18,950 nucleotides of DNA from CAYRIF01 sp964424205 (GCA_964424205.1 CAYRIF010000035.1:1-18950), one strand, 5' to 3'. Numbered from the stretch's first letter, positions 1 to 8,043 are shown. Numbers and translations are program-made. Notes: generated from the sequence alone by a model not told the origin.

Positions 1-1761
1 GAGAACAAGTGGTATGATCTCCAACCAAGCCTTGACATCCATCAAGAGGAATGGATGCACTGGACAGGAGGTAGTATGACCTGGAACGCGATGTGCGCCG
101 ACTGTCACTCGACTAATTTGGAAAAGAATTTTGATAGTAAAACAGCGCATTACCAAACAAGATTTAGCGAAATTAATGTAAGCTGTGAGGCATGCCATGG
201 ACCATCTAGTGAGCATGTGGATTTTTATAAAACCAAGACAGCAGGTGTCCCCCCAAAAATGTACATGGATACCGCAACGACCTCGAACGAATTAGTACAA
301 AAATGTGCGAGGTGTCATTCTAGAAGGGGACAATTGACTAAGAAATTTGATTACAATGGACATTTTTTAGACCATTATAATCCTAGTCTGCTAGTAGCGC
401 CAGTGTATGAGTTGGATGGGCAAATTAAGGATGAGGATTATGTGTATGGCTCTTTTGTCCAAAGTAAAATGTACCATGAAGGGGTCTCCTGCAAAGACTG
501 TCATGATGTGCATTCTTTAAAGTTGAAAAAATCAGGGAATGCGCTGTGTCTGAGTTGCCATGCCTCAAGTTATAACAAACCAACCCACCATTTTCATGAG
601 GTCAATACAAGCGGAGCGCAATGCATCAACTGCCACATGACTAGCAAAACCTATATGGGCAATGACGTCAGAAGAGACCATAGTTTTAGAATACCGAGAC
701 CCGACCACTCTGTTAAATACGGCACGCCCAATGCCTGCAACACTTGCCACCAAGACAAAAGTGCGCAATGGGCAAGTGATATTATTATCTCAAAATTCGG
801 AGAGACAAGAGCGGTACATTTTTCAGATTATTTATTGGCAGGCAGTCAAGGAGATATTACCGCATATTATGCGCTGCTTTCTCGTAGCGAATATCCTGAA
901 ATCAGCCGAGCAACGGCATTGAATAGCATTGCAGACAGGCAAATTACACGGGAGGAAGTGGCAGTGATTTTGAAGTACATAAATGATCCGTCTGCCTTGG
1001 TTCGAAACGAAGCGACGCTAGCGTTACAAGGCATAAACAGCAATGAATTCTCCAAATATATAAAACCATTGCTGTTAGATTCTGTAAGATTGGTAAGGAC
1101 ATCTGCTGCCCAGTATTTTAATATGAAAGGAATACAAATGATAAATAATCCAGATTTTGACAAAGGAAAAAAAGAGTATTTAGAGCGTTTAAACATCAAC
1201 GCAGACTTTCCCTCAGGGCAATATCAAATTGCCATGTATCACCAAGCCAATGGTGCCATTGAATTGGCGATAAAGGCATATAAAAAAGCCATTGAAATTG
1301 ATAATTATCATAATATTTCAAGGATGAATTTAGCGTTGATTTTATACAATAAAGGAGATGTTTCTGCCGCTGAAAAACTGTATTTAAAAGTGGTAGATCA
1401 AGAGCCTAAATACAGTTATCCCAATTATATGCTTGGCCTTTTGTACAATGAGGAAGGAAACGCTGAAGCATCTTTGAAACACCTTGCGGCCGCTTGTGAA
1501 AAAGAACCTATTATTATTAATGCTTTTTACAATTACGCATTAAAGCTGCAAGAAAAGGGATTGGATAAAAAAGCCAATGTCATTATCGACAGGGCATTGC
1601 AAACTGAACCGCATAACGAGCGATTACTTTATGTTAAACTGGTGAATCAAATAAACAATAACCAAGATAAGGCTGCTTATAATACGTGCATGAAACTATT
1701 GGAAGTGGCACCTAATAATCTCAATTACAAGAAGATTTTCAAGCAACTTAAAGGGAAATAA
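1..1761 (+). CDS. Multiheme cytochrome c with HEAT-like and TPR repeats, 5' truncated
   Basis: The reading frame is open from base 1, so the gene starts before the window and the ATG at 55 is probably internal. Seven CxxCH heme-binding motifs are visible, starting at bases 94, 184, 304, 490, 547, 622 and 736; more may lie upstream. After them comes a helical HEAT-like stretch (about bases 900-1140, with 'NDPSALVRNEATLALQG' and 'DSVRLVRTSAAQYF'), then about four or five TPR-like units to the end (bases 1200-1750). CxxCH proteins are matured with covalent heme outside the cytoplasm, so this is a periplasmic or surface electron carrier, and the TPRs suggest docking to a partner. It lies 113 nt upstream of a GMC dehydrogenase with an Fe-S motif, so it may be that enzyme's electron acceptor (inference). 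A role in nitrogen-oxide chemistry, as in cytochrome c554/NrfA-like proteins, cannot be excluded without the N-terminus. Confidence 0.9.
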   Translation, partial: ENKWYDLQPSLDIHQEEWMHWTGGSMTWNAMCADCHSTNLEKNFDSKTAHYQTRFSEINVSCEACHGPSSEHVDFYKTKTAGVPPKMYMDTATTSNELVQKCARCHSRRGQLTKKFDYNGHFLDHYNPSLLVAPVYELDGQIKDEDYVYGSFVQSKMYHEGVSCKDCHDVHSLKLKKSGNALCLSCHASSYNKPTHHFHEVNTSGAQCINCHMTSKTYMGNDVRRDHSFRIPRPDHSVKYGTPNACNTCHQDKSAQWASDIIISKFGETRAVHFSDYLLAGSQGDITAYYALLSRSEYPEISRATALNSIADRQITREEVAVILKYINDPSALVRNEATLALQGINSNEFSKYIKPLLLDSVRLVRTSAAQYFNMKGIQMINNPDFDKGKKEYLERLNINADFPSGQYQIAMYHQANGAIELAIKAYKKAIEIDNYHNISRMNLALILYNKGDVSAAEKLYLKVVDQEPKYSYPNYMLGLLYNEEGNAEASLKHLAAACEKEPIIINAFYNYALKLQEKGLDKKANVIIDRALQTEPHNERLLYVKLVNQINNNQDKAAYNTCMKLLEVAPNNLNYKKIFKQLKGK

Positions 1762-1874
1762 ATTTTATTGCCCTGTGGGTTATAGATTGTTTTCTTTACA
1801 TTTATGGTTTCAATAATTAAAAATCCCTACGATTATTTTTTGCTTGAGGGGATACGAAGAATTAAATTATAAAA

Positions 1875-3569
1875 ATGGGTGAACAAGAAGAATATGATGC
1901 AATTGTCATAGGCACTGGAATTACAGGTGGCTGGGCGGCAAAAGAACTTTGTGAGAAAGGGCTTAAAACCCTTGTACTAGAACGTGGGCGAATGGTGACG
2001 CACGTTAAGGATTATCATACCATGAATGATGATCCATGGGATTTTGAGTTGCGCGATAAGCCCTCAAGAGAAAGTGTGAAAAGACAGGAAAAACAAAATC
2101 GAACTGGATACACCACGAGGCCATCACACAGTCATTGGTTTGTTGATGATTTGAAGCACCCATACAATGAAACCAAGCGATTTGACTGGATGAGAGGCTA
2201 TCATGTTGGTGGACGCTCCATCACCTGGGGAAGACAAAGTTACCGGTGGAGTGATTTAGATTTTGAAGCAAACAAAAAAGACGGGATCGCTGTGGACTGG
2301 CCAATAAGATATAAGGATATATCACCGTATTACGACTATGTAGAAAAGTATATTGGGGTGAGCGGTGAGAAAATGAACTTACCACAACTGCCGGATGGCA
2401 TATTTGAGCCACCGATGGAAATGAATTGTGTGGAGGAGCACTTTAAGGGAAAATTGGCAGATAATTATGAGGACAGGGTGATGACCATTGGCAGGACGGC
2501 GCACCTCACTAAAGGAGAGGGTTTTGAGGGAAGAACGCGCTGCCAATCTAGAGACAGGTGCATGAGAGGCTGTCCATATGGGGCGTATTTTAGTAGTCTT
2601 GCTTCTACATTGCCTGCGGCAGAGCGTACAGGAAACATGACGCTTAGACCATTTTCAGTAGTAAGTGAAATTATTTACGATGACACATTAAAGATGGCGA
2701 CGGGTGTGAAGGTCATTGACGCGGAGAGTAAAGAAGTAATGGTTTTTAAGGCTAAATTCATTTTTTGCTGTGCCTCAACAGTCGGTTCAACCGCTATTTT
2801 GATGCAATCCAAGTCGGAGAGGTTTCCTAATGGGTTGGGAAATGATTCCGGGGAGTTAGGGCATAATATTATGGACCATCATTTGGGCGCAGGTGCTTAT
2901 GGTAGCACAGACCTTTTTCAAGATAAATATTTTAAAGGAAGAAGACCAAATGGCATTTATATTCCAAGGTTCAGAAACTTAGCAAATAAAGAAACCAAGA
3001 AGAACTTTTTGAGAGGATATGGTTATCAAGGAGGTGGTGGAAGAAACGGTATTTCTGAACATGTGGCAGAACTTGCCTATGGCGAGGAATACAAAGAGAA
3101 GATATTAGAACCTGGGACATGGCAGATGTATTTGGGTGGGTTTGGTGAATGTTTACCTAACCATGATAATAAAATGACATTAGATTATGACAAGCTCGAT
3201 GACTGGGGTTTGCCCACAGTAACTTTCGATGCAGAATGGAAGGAGAATGAATTAGAGATGAGAAAAGACATGATTCAGCAAGCTAAAGAGATGCTTGAAA
3301 AAGCAGGCTTTACAGATGTTGGCACCTTTGACAACCCTGCAGCGCCTGGCATTGGTATCCACGAGATGGGAACCGCTCGCATGGGTAGAGATCCAAAGAC
3401 CTCAGTGCTCAATGAAAACAACCAAATTCATGCAGTACCTAATGTGTACGTAACAGATGGTTCTTGTATGACTTCTGCTGCTTGTCAAAACCCATCGCTG
3501 ACCTATATGGCATTAACAGTTAGAGCGGTAAATCATGCGGCAGAACAATTTAAAAAACTAAAATCGTAA
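1875..3569 (+). CDS. GMC-family FAD sugar/alcohol dehydrogenase with predicted Fe-S cluster
   Basis: This 564-residue flavoprotein has an N-terminal FAD-binding fold (GTGITG at 13-18, acidic strand end E36), a GMC motif 'GGRSITWGR' and the C-terminal signature around 'HEMGTARMG'. H496 and N539 are 43 residues apart, the spacing of the catalytic His pair in glucose oxidase, with the His-Asn variant seen in choline oxidase and FAD glucose dehydrogenase. C223, C229 and C233 form C-x5-C-x3-C, the arrangement that binds a [3Fe-4S] cluster in the catalytic subunit of Burkholderia-type FAD glucose dehydrogenase. That suggests a dehydrogenase passing electrons to a cytochrome rather than an oxidase. 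There is no signal peptide. The next gene, 5 nt away, encodes a Tat-bearing small subunit of the type that carries such catalytic subunits across the membrane. The substrate (glucose, gluconate or a glycoside at C3) is not determinable. Confidence 0.93.
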   Translation: MGEQEEYDAIVIGTGITGGWAAKELCEKGLKTLVLERGRMVTHVKDYHTMNDDPWDFELRDKPSRESVKRQEKQNRTGYTTRPSHSHWFVDDLKHPYNETKRFDWMRGYHVGGRSITWGRQSYRWSDLDFEANKKDGIAVDWPIRYKDISPYYDYVEKYIGVSGEKMNLPQLPDGIFEPPMEMNCVEEHFKGKLADNYEDRVMTIGRTAHLTKGEGFEGRTRCQSRDRCMRGCPYGAYFSSLASTLPAAERTGNMTLRPFSVVSEIIYDDTLKMATGVKVIDAESKEVMVFKAKFIFCCASTVGSTAILMQSKSERFPNGLGNDSGELGHNIMDHHLGAGAYGSTDLFQDKYFKGRRPNGIYIPRFRNLANKETKKNFLRGYGYQGGGGRNGISEHVAELAYGEEYKEKILEPGTWQMYLGGFGECLPNHDNKMTLDYDKLDDWGLPTVTFDAEWKENELEMRKDMIQQAKEMLEKAGFTDVGTFDNPAAPGIGIHEMGTARMGRDPKTSVLNENNQIHAVPNVYVTDGSCMTSAACQNPSLTYMALTVRAVNHAAEQFKKLKS

Positions 3570-3574
3570 TTATT

Positions 3575-4174
3575 ATGAAGAGGAGAGACGTATTAAAAGG
3601 ATTGGGAATGTCAATAGGAGGTTATGCTGTAGCGACGCCTACACTTTTGACCTTGCTGCAAAGTTGTAAGACAGAAGTAGCCGCCTGGGTTCCTGTTTTT
3701 TTCTCGGCCGAAGAAGGTGTCGTGCTGAGGAATCTGGTCGACGTTATTTTACCAAAAACAGAAGCGACACCTGGAGCACTCGATGTGAATGTACCCGAAT
3801 TTCTTGATTTGTATATGGAAAAAGGGTATAAAAAAGAAATCCAAGAAGAAACAAAGGAAGGGTTGAAAGCAATATTAGCAGCGCTTAATGTCACGGAAGA
3901 AAACCCTGCTTCTAATGTAAAAAGGGAGGAATATGATGCCTTGTTATCCAAGTATTTGAGGACAAAACAGGAAGAGCACGATGTATTTAGAAAGGATAAA
4001 ACAGATAAAGCGATTTTTGAGACATTGTGGGGAATACGAGATAGCGTTGTCTGGGCTTACAGGACAAGCGCAGAAGTAGGAGAAAATGTTTTGGCGTATG
4101 ACCCTATTCCAGGAGTACAATTAGGATGCATTTCTCTGGAGGAAGCAACCGGAGGAAAAAGATGGTCTTTATAA
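3575..4174 (+). CDS. Gluconate 2-dehydrogenase subunit 3 family protein (Tat signal, possible lipoprotein)
   Basis: This 199-residue protein opens with a twin-arginine signal (KRRDVLKG at residues 2-9, close to the S/T-RR-x-F-L-K consensus) followed by a hydrophobic stretch that ends 'LLQSC'. C31 could be lipidated, making it a Tat-exported lipoprotein. The mature part ('LVDVILPKTEATPGALDVNVPEFLD..') fits the small subunit of gluconate 2-dehydrogenase and FAD glucose dehydrogenase. In those enzymes the small subunit is needed for folding and export of the GMC subunit. Its position 5 nt after the GMC gene supports a two-subunit complex. No heme motif is present, so the electron-transfer subunit must be another protein, possibly the upstream cytochrome. 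The Tat call is strong; the lipobox is less certain because Q29 at -2 is atypical. Confidence 0.88.
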   Translation: MKRRDVLKGLGMSIGGYAVATPTLLTLLQSCKTEVAAWVPVFFSAEEGVVLRNLVDVILPKTEATPGALDVNVPEFLDLYMEKGYKKEIQEETKEGLKAILAALNVTEENPASNVKREEYDALLSKYLRTKQEEHDVFRKDKTDKAIFETLWGIRDSVVWAYRTSAEVGENVLAYDPIPGVQLGCISLEEATGGKRWSL

Positions 4175-4184
4175 TAAACTTTTT

Positions 4185-4901
4185 ATGATGAGAAAGTATT
4201 TGTGGATTTTTATGGTAGCTGTCATTTTTGTAAATGACATATATGCGCAGGAATTATCAAAAGTGGTGGTGTTTTCTAAAACAGCAGGATACAGGCATAA
4301 AAGTATTGAAGACGGAATTGCAAGTATTATTAAGTTGGGAAAGGAGAACCAATTTGAGGTACAAGCAACTGAAGATGCAGATCAACTAATAGCAGCACTT
4401 GACCATTGTAAAGTGGTAATTTTTCTAAGTACGACCGAAGACGTTTTAAATAATGCACAGCAAGAAAAATTTAAAGCGTTCATCACTCATGGTGGAGGGT
4501 TTGTAGGCATTCATGCGGCGGCGGATACTGAATATGGCTGGCCATGGTACGGAAAAATGGTAGGGGCGTATTTTGAGAGTCATCCGAAGCAGCAAGATGC
4601 TAGGATTGAAGTAGTGAACTGTAAGCATCAATCGACTAAATTTTTGGGTAAAGAATGGAATAAGTTTGACGAGTGGTATAACTACAAGAGCATCAGTCCT
4701 GACATTGAAGTATTGATGAAGCTGGATGAAGGCTCCTATGAAGGGGGGAAAAACGGAAAAAATCATCCGATTGCTTGGGTCCATGAATTTGAAGGGGGAA
4801 GAATATTTTACACAGGACTAGGGCATACCAAAGCGAGCTACAAGAACGATATTTTTCTTAAGCACATCTTAGGAGGAATTATGTATGCAATGGGTAAATA
4901 A
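4185..4901 (+). CDS. Secreted ThuA-like domain protein
   Basis: This 238-residue protein has an N-terminal signal peptide (hydrophobic residues 5-17, likely cleavage near 'DIYA/QE'). A ThuA-like domain fills the rest: 'VVVFSKTAGYRHKSI' near the start, 'FKAFITHGGGFVGIHAAADTEYGWPWY' in pieces around the centre, 'HPIAWVHEFEGGRIFYTGLGH' near the end. ThuA domains have a glutamine-amidotransferase-like fold. In rhizobia, ThuA works with the Gfo/Idh protein ThuB in catabolism of trehalose and related disaccharides through 3-keto derivatives. The gene starts 10 nt after the dehydrogenase small subunit and is followed after 22 nt by a Gfo/Idh/MocA gene, mirroring the ThuA-ThuB pairing. Two consecutive ATG codons (4185, 4188) are both possible starts. 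Family assignment is firm; the reaction is not known from sequence. Confidence 0.9.
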   Translation: MMRKYLWIFMVAVIFVNDIYAQELSKVVVFSKTAGYRHKSIEDGIASIIKLGKENQFEVQATEDADQLIAALDHCKVVIFLSTTEDVLNNAQQEKFKAFITHGGGFVGIHAAADTEYGWPWYGKMVGAYFESHPKQQDARIEVVNCKHQSTKFLGKEWNKFDEWYNYKSISPDIEVLMKLDEGSYEGGKNGKNHPIAWVHEFEGGRIFYTGLGHTKASYKNDIFLKHILGGIMYAMGK

Positions 4902-4923
4902 GTATTTTTAAATTAAAGCGATT

Positions 4924-6369
4924 ATGGGTTTCAGCAAGACATCAAATAGACGAAAGTTTGTTAAGAATACGGCATTGGCATTTACAGGGATCAGTATCAT
5001 ACCTAGGCATGTCTTAGGGAAAGGGTTTATTCCGCCGAGTGATAAATTAAATATTGCAGTGATCGGTGGAGGAGGAAAGGGATACAGTGACGCGCTAAAT
5101 GTATGGAACAACGGTGCTTCTAATATTGCAGCAATTTGTGATGTGGATTGGAACAGGGCAGAAAAGGCGTTCAAAGAATTTCCAAAGGCTAAAAAATATA
5201 AGGATTATAGAAAAGTATTAGATGAATTAAAAGACATCGATGCCATTACGGTTTCGACACCTGACCACACACACGCGGTGATTGCCATGGCTGCGATAAA
5301 ATCGGGAAAACATGTGTATGTTCAAAAGCCACTAACGCATAGTATTTATGAGGCGAGGATGTTAACAGAAGCGGCAAATAAATATAAAGTAGTCACGCAG
5401 ATGGGGAATCAAGGAGCTTCAGGAATTGGCGTGGCGCAGATGGTAAAGTGGTTTGATGAAGGAAAAATTGGAAAAGTAAAAAAGGCACATGTTTGGACAA
5501 ATAGACCCGTTTGGCCGCAAGGAATTCCTGCACCAACAGACAAACCTAAATTACCAAAAGGATTGGACTGGGACAGTTGGATCGGGCCGGCACAAATGGT
5601 AGATTACCATCCGTTATACCACCCATTTAAGTGGAGAGGATGGTGGAACTTCGGAACAGGGGCACTGGGGGATATGGGATGTCATTTGATAGACCCGCCT
5701 TTTAGAGTTTTGGGACTTGGTTATCCAATAGAAGTAGAAAGCAGTGTAGGAGCAGTGTTCACAAAAGATTGGACCCCCGAATACCTACCGGAATCCTGTC
5801 CCCCATCGTCAAGAACGCAACTAAAATTTCAGGCTACGGAGAAAAACCCAACGGAGTTAATCATGACATGGTCTGACGGCGGCTTACGACCGTTCCATCC
5901 TGAGTTAATTCCTGCAGATCACCCGATTGGCAGTGTTGATAGCGCCAATGGCGTAATGATGATTGGAGAAAAAGGCATTATGACCTGTGGCACGTATGGA
6001 AAACATCCTAAAATTTATTTTAATAATGGAGAAGTATTAATTGGCGAAACAGGAGAAGCTGCCGAAGGAGATGCGCCAGAATATGGACATCAAGCCAGCT
6101 GGGTGGCGGCTTGTAAGGAGGGCTTTAGAAAAGAAAAGCACCAGGCTTTAACTTCCTCTTTCGATTTTGCAGGCCCTCTCACCGAAACTGTTTTGATGGG
6201 GAACCTGGCAATTAGGAGTTATATGATTAGGAAACTCAATAGCAATGATAGGTTTGACTATCCTGGCAGGAAAAAATTGCTTTGGGATGGTGCGAACATG
6301 AAAGTTACAAATTTTGACGAGGCAAATCAGTTTGTAAAAAGAGAATACCGAAAAGGCTGGAAACTGTAG
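4924..6369 (+). CDS. Tat-exported Gfo/Idh/MocA family oxidoreductase
   Basis: This 481-residue protein has a Tat signal (NRRKFVK, residues 8-14, then a hydrophobic stretch to about residue 32). A Rossmann NAD(P)-binding domain follows (NIAVIGGGGKG at 43-53, acidic 'CDVDW' at 72-76). The usual EKP motif is replaced by QKP (134-136), keeping the conserved Lys135. The catalytic-type 'GDMGCHLID' lies at 249-257, with D250 and H254. Relatives include secreted Bacteroidota sugar oxidoreductases and GH109-like enzymes that hold the cofactor tightly and use it in a redox-neutral cycle. Tat export fits a protein that folds with its nucleotide in the cytoplasm first. It is the last gene of the presumed operon. 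Its stop codon is one base from the stop of the opposing radA gene. Substrate unknown; processing of the GMC product is inferred. Confidence 0.92.
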   Translation: MGFSKTSNRRKFVKNTALAFTGISIIPRHVLGKGFIPPSDKLNIAVIGGGGKGYSDALNVWNNGASNIAAICDVDWNRAEKAFKEFPKAKKYKDYRKVLDELKDIDAITVSTPDHTHAVIAMAAIKSGKHVYVQKPLTHSIYEARMLTEAANKYKVVTQMGNQGASGIGVAQMVKWFDEGKIGKVKKAHVWTNRPVWPQGIPAPTDKPKLPKGLDWDSWIGPAQMVDYHPLYHPFKWRGWWNFGTGALGDMGCHLIDPPFRVLGLGYPIEVESSVGAVFTKDWTPEYLPESCPPSSRTQLKFQATEKNPTELIMTWSDGGLRPFHPELIPADHPIGSVDSANGVMMIGEKGIMTCGTYGKHPKIYFNNGEVLIGETGEAAEGDAPEYGHQASWVAACKEGFRKEKHQALTSSFDFAGPLTETVLMGNLAIRSYMIRKLNSNDRFDYPGRKKLLWDGANMKVTNFDEANQFVKREYRKGWKL

Positions 6370-6370
6370 A

Positions 6371-7744
6371 TTACCCAAATAAATCTCCAAATACATCCAC
6401 CAGTTTACTAAACGGTTTTACTTTAATGGAGTACCTAGAAGTATCAAGTGATTTTAATCCAAACTTAGAAATGTAAATGGTTTCAAACCCAAGTTTTTGA
6501 GCTTCAGAGATTCTATTCTCTACTCTGTTAACCGCTCTGAGCTCACCGCCAAGACCCACCTCTGCCGCAAAGCAAGTATTTTCTGATACTGCCATTTCTT
6601 CAAACGAAGAAACAATTGCCACACATACTGCTAGGTCAATAGCAGGGTCTTCGATTTTTAATCCGCCGGCAATATTCAAGAAAACATCTTGACTACCCAT
6701 GCGAAACCCACCTCTTTTCTCAAGAACTGCGAGCAACATATTTAATCTTTTCGCATCAAAACCTGTGGAACTTCTTTGCGGTGTACCATAATTTGCTGTG
6801 CTCACCAACGACTGGATTTCTATCAACAGTGGGCGGTTTCCTTCGATTGTCGCACCGATTGTAACCCCGCTTAAGTCGGTATCTCGCTGGGTAATCAATA
6901 TCTCAGAAGGATTGCTGACTTCTCGAAGTCCCGTGCCTGTCATTTCATAAATTCCTAATTCGGAAGTAGAGCCAAACCGATTTTTGGTGGTTCGTAAAAT
7001 CCGATACGCCAGATTTCTATCTCCTTCAAATTGCAGTACAGTGTCCACCATATGCTCCAATACTTTGGGACCAGCAATAGCGCCATCTTTGGTGATATGT
7101 CCGACTAGAAATACAGGAGTACCTGATTCTTTGGCGAATTTCATGAGCTCTGCGGCGGTTTGTTTTACTTGGGATACTGAGCCCGCGGTGGATTCGATGA
7201 CCGAGGAATGTAGCGTTTGTATAGAGTCGGCAATTACTACATCAGGATTAAGTGTCGCTATTTGCTTGAAAATATTTTGTGTGGAGGTCTCTGTTAGGAT
7301 GAAACAATTTTCAGATTGAGCACTCATTCTGTCGGCCCGCATTTTTATTTGCTTCTCGCTTTCCTCTCCCGAAATGTAAAGTACTTTTAGGCTGCTAAGT
7401 TTCAATGCTAATTGGAGCATCAAGGTTGATTTTCCAATGCCCGGCTCGCCTCCTATTAGTATTAAGGATCCTTGCACAATCCCTCCACCTAACACTCGGT
7501 TTAATTCGCCATCACCTGTATTGATTCTTTGTTCATCTTGGTAGGCGATGTTGCTAATGGGCTGCGGTCTGTTGATACGTTGTGTTGATTTTTTGTTTGA
7601 TTCCCAAGCAGGCTGCTTGGTTTCTTTTTGGACAAGCTCTTCTACAATGGTATTCCATTCGTTGCAGGCACTACATTTTCCTTGCCATTTGGCATATTGC
7701 GTCCCGCAGTTCTGACAGAAAAAAGTTGTTTTTACTTTGCCCAT
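6371..7744 (-). CDS. radA: DNA repair protein RadA (Sms)
   Basis: RadA is a RecA-like ATPase that helps branch migration and processing of recombination intermediates. This 457-residue copy has all expected parts: an N-terminal C4 zinc finger (C10, C13, C24, C27), a Walker A loop 'GGEPGIGKST' at 98-107, the RadA-specific KNRFG motif at 254-258, and a Lon-protease-like C-terminal domain. I chose the ATG at 7744; an upstream in-frame TTG at 7750 would add only two residues and lies inside a promoter-like box. Length matches the family. It lies 53 nt downstream of the hicBA pair on the same strand but probably has its own promoter. It converges with the Gfo/Idh/MocA gene with one base between stop codons. 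Confidence 0.97.
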   Translation of the reverse strand: MGKVKTTFFCQNCGTQYAKWQGKCSACNEWNTIVEELVQKETKQPAWESNKKSTQRINRPQPISNIAYQDEQRINTGDGELNRVLGGGIVQGSLILIGGEPGIGKSTLMLQLALKLSSLKVLYISGEESEKQIKMRADRMSAQSENCFILTETSTQNIFKQIATLNPDVVIADSIQTLHSSVIESTAGSVSQVKQTAAELMKFAKESGTPVFLVGHITKDGAIAGPKVLEHMVDTVLQFEGDRNLAYRILRTTKNRFGSTSELGIYEMTGTGLREVSNPSEILITQRDTDLSGVTIGATIEGNRPLLIEIQSLVSTANYGTPQRSSTGFDAKRLNMLLAVLEKRGGFRMGSQDVFLNIAGGLKIEDPAIDLAVCVAIVSSFEEMAVSENTCFAAEVGLGGELRAVNRVENRISEAQKLGFETIYISKFGLKSLDTSRYSIKVKPFSKLVDVFGDLFG

Positions 7745-7747
7745 CCC

Positions 7748-7755
7748 CAAATATA
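7748..7755 (-). promoter_or_regulatory. Candidate Bacteroidota -7 box for radA
   Basis: Read on the minus strand this is TATATTTG, an exact match to the Bacteroidota -7 consensus TAnnTTTG. It ends only 3 nt before the radA ATG, so a transcript starting at the usual distance would have almost no 5' leader. It may also be a chance match in AT-rich DNA; no clear -33 TTTG was found. Confidence 0.3.
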
Positions 7756-7797
7756 AACTTATTCAGAATATGAAAGAAGGGTTGGATGGTAAAGTAG

Positions 7798-8043
7798 CTA
7801 TTTGTTAAATTTTTCGTAAAATTCCTCCCTTGTTATTTTTAGATGTCGCAAAATTTGTTTTACAATAAACTCAGGTACTGGACTAATGTGTGTTTGAAGT
7901 GTAATGGGTCTTAGCATTCCCTTCTTTGACCACTTTTCATGCCCACCTCTGCCTTTAGAAGTAGTGATTATATTTAGCCCACCTCTTCTTAAAAACTTTC
8001 TAAAGTCTTTTAATGAAATATTTGAAAGTTTTTGTGTTGACAT
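7798..8043 (-). CDS. HicA-like toxin (putative mRNA interferase)
   Basis: This 81-residue basic protein resembles HicA toxins, small dsRBD-fold ribonucleases. An N-terminal helix region ('SLKDFRKFLRRGGLNI') leads to a strand pair with the Gly-Gly-His segment 'GRGGHEKW' (H35). That replaces the usual GSHH/GSH motif with its catalytic His. A C-terminal 'VKQILRHLKITREEF' matches the typical HicA ending. Its ATG overlaps the stop codon of the upstream antitoxin-like gene by one base (TAATG), giving translational coupling in the order antitoxin then toxin. The order and sizes fit a type II HicBA module. The His motif is not canonical, so activity is unproven. Confidence 0.72.
   Translation of the reverse strand: MSTQKLSNISLKDFRKFLRRGGLNIITTSKGRGGHEKWSKKGMLRPITLQTHISPVPEFIVKQILRHLKITREEFYEKFNK

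Noticed and set aside
867..1199. 110-residue minus-strand frame opposite the cytochrome gene
   Set aside because: It is antisense to HEAT-like coding sequence and has no domain or upstream signal.
1834..1842. Promoter box TATTTTTTG before the GMC gene
   Set aside because: It has three bases between TA and TTTG instead of two and no convincing -33 element, so read-through from the cytochrome gene is equally possible.
7745..7750. TTG start at 7750 for radA
   Set aside because: An ATG two codons downstream gives the normal RadA N-terminus, and the TTG lies inside a promoter-like box.
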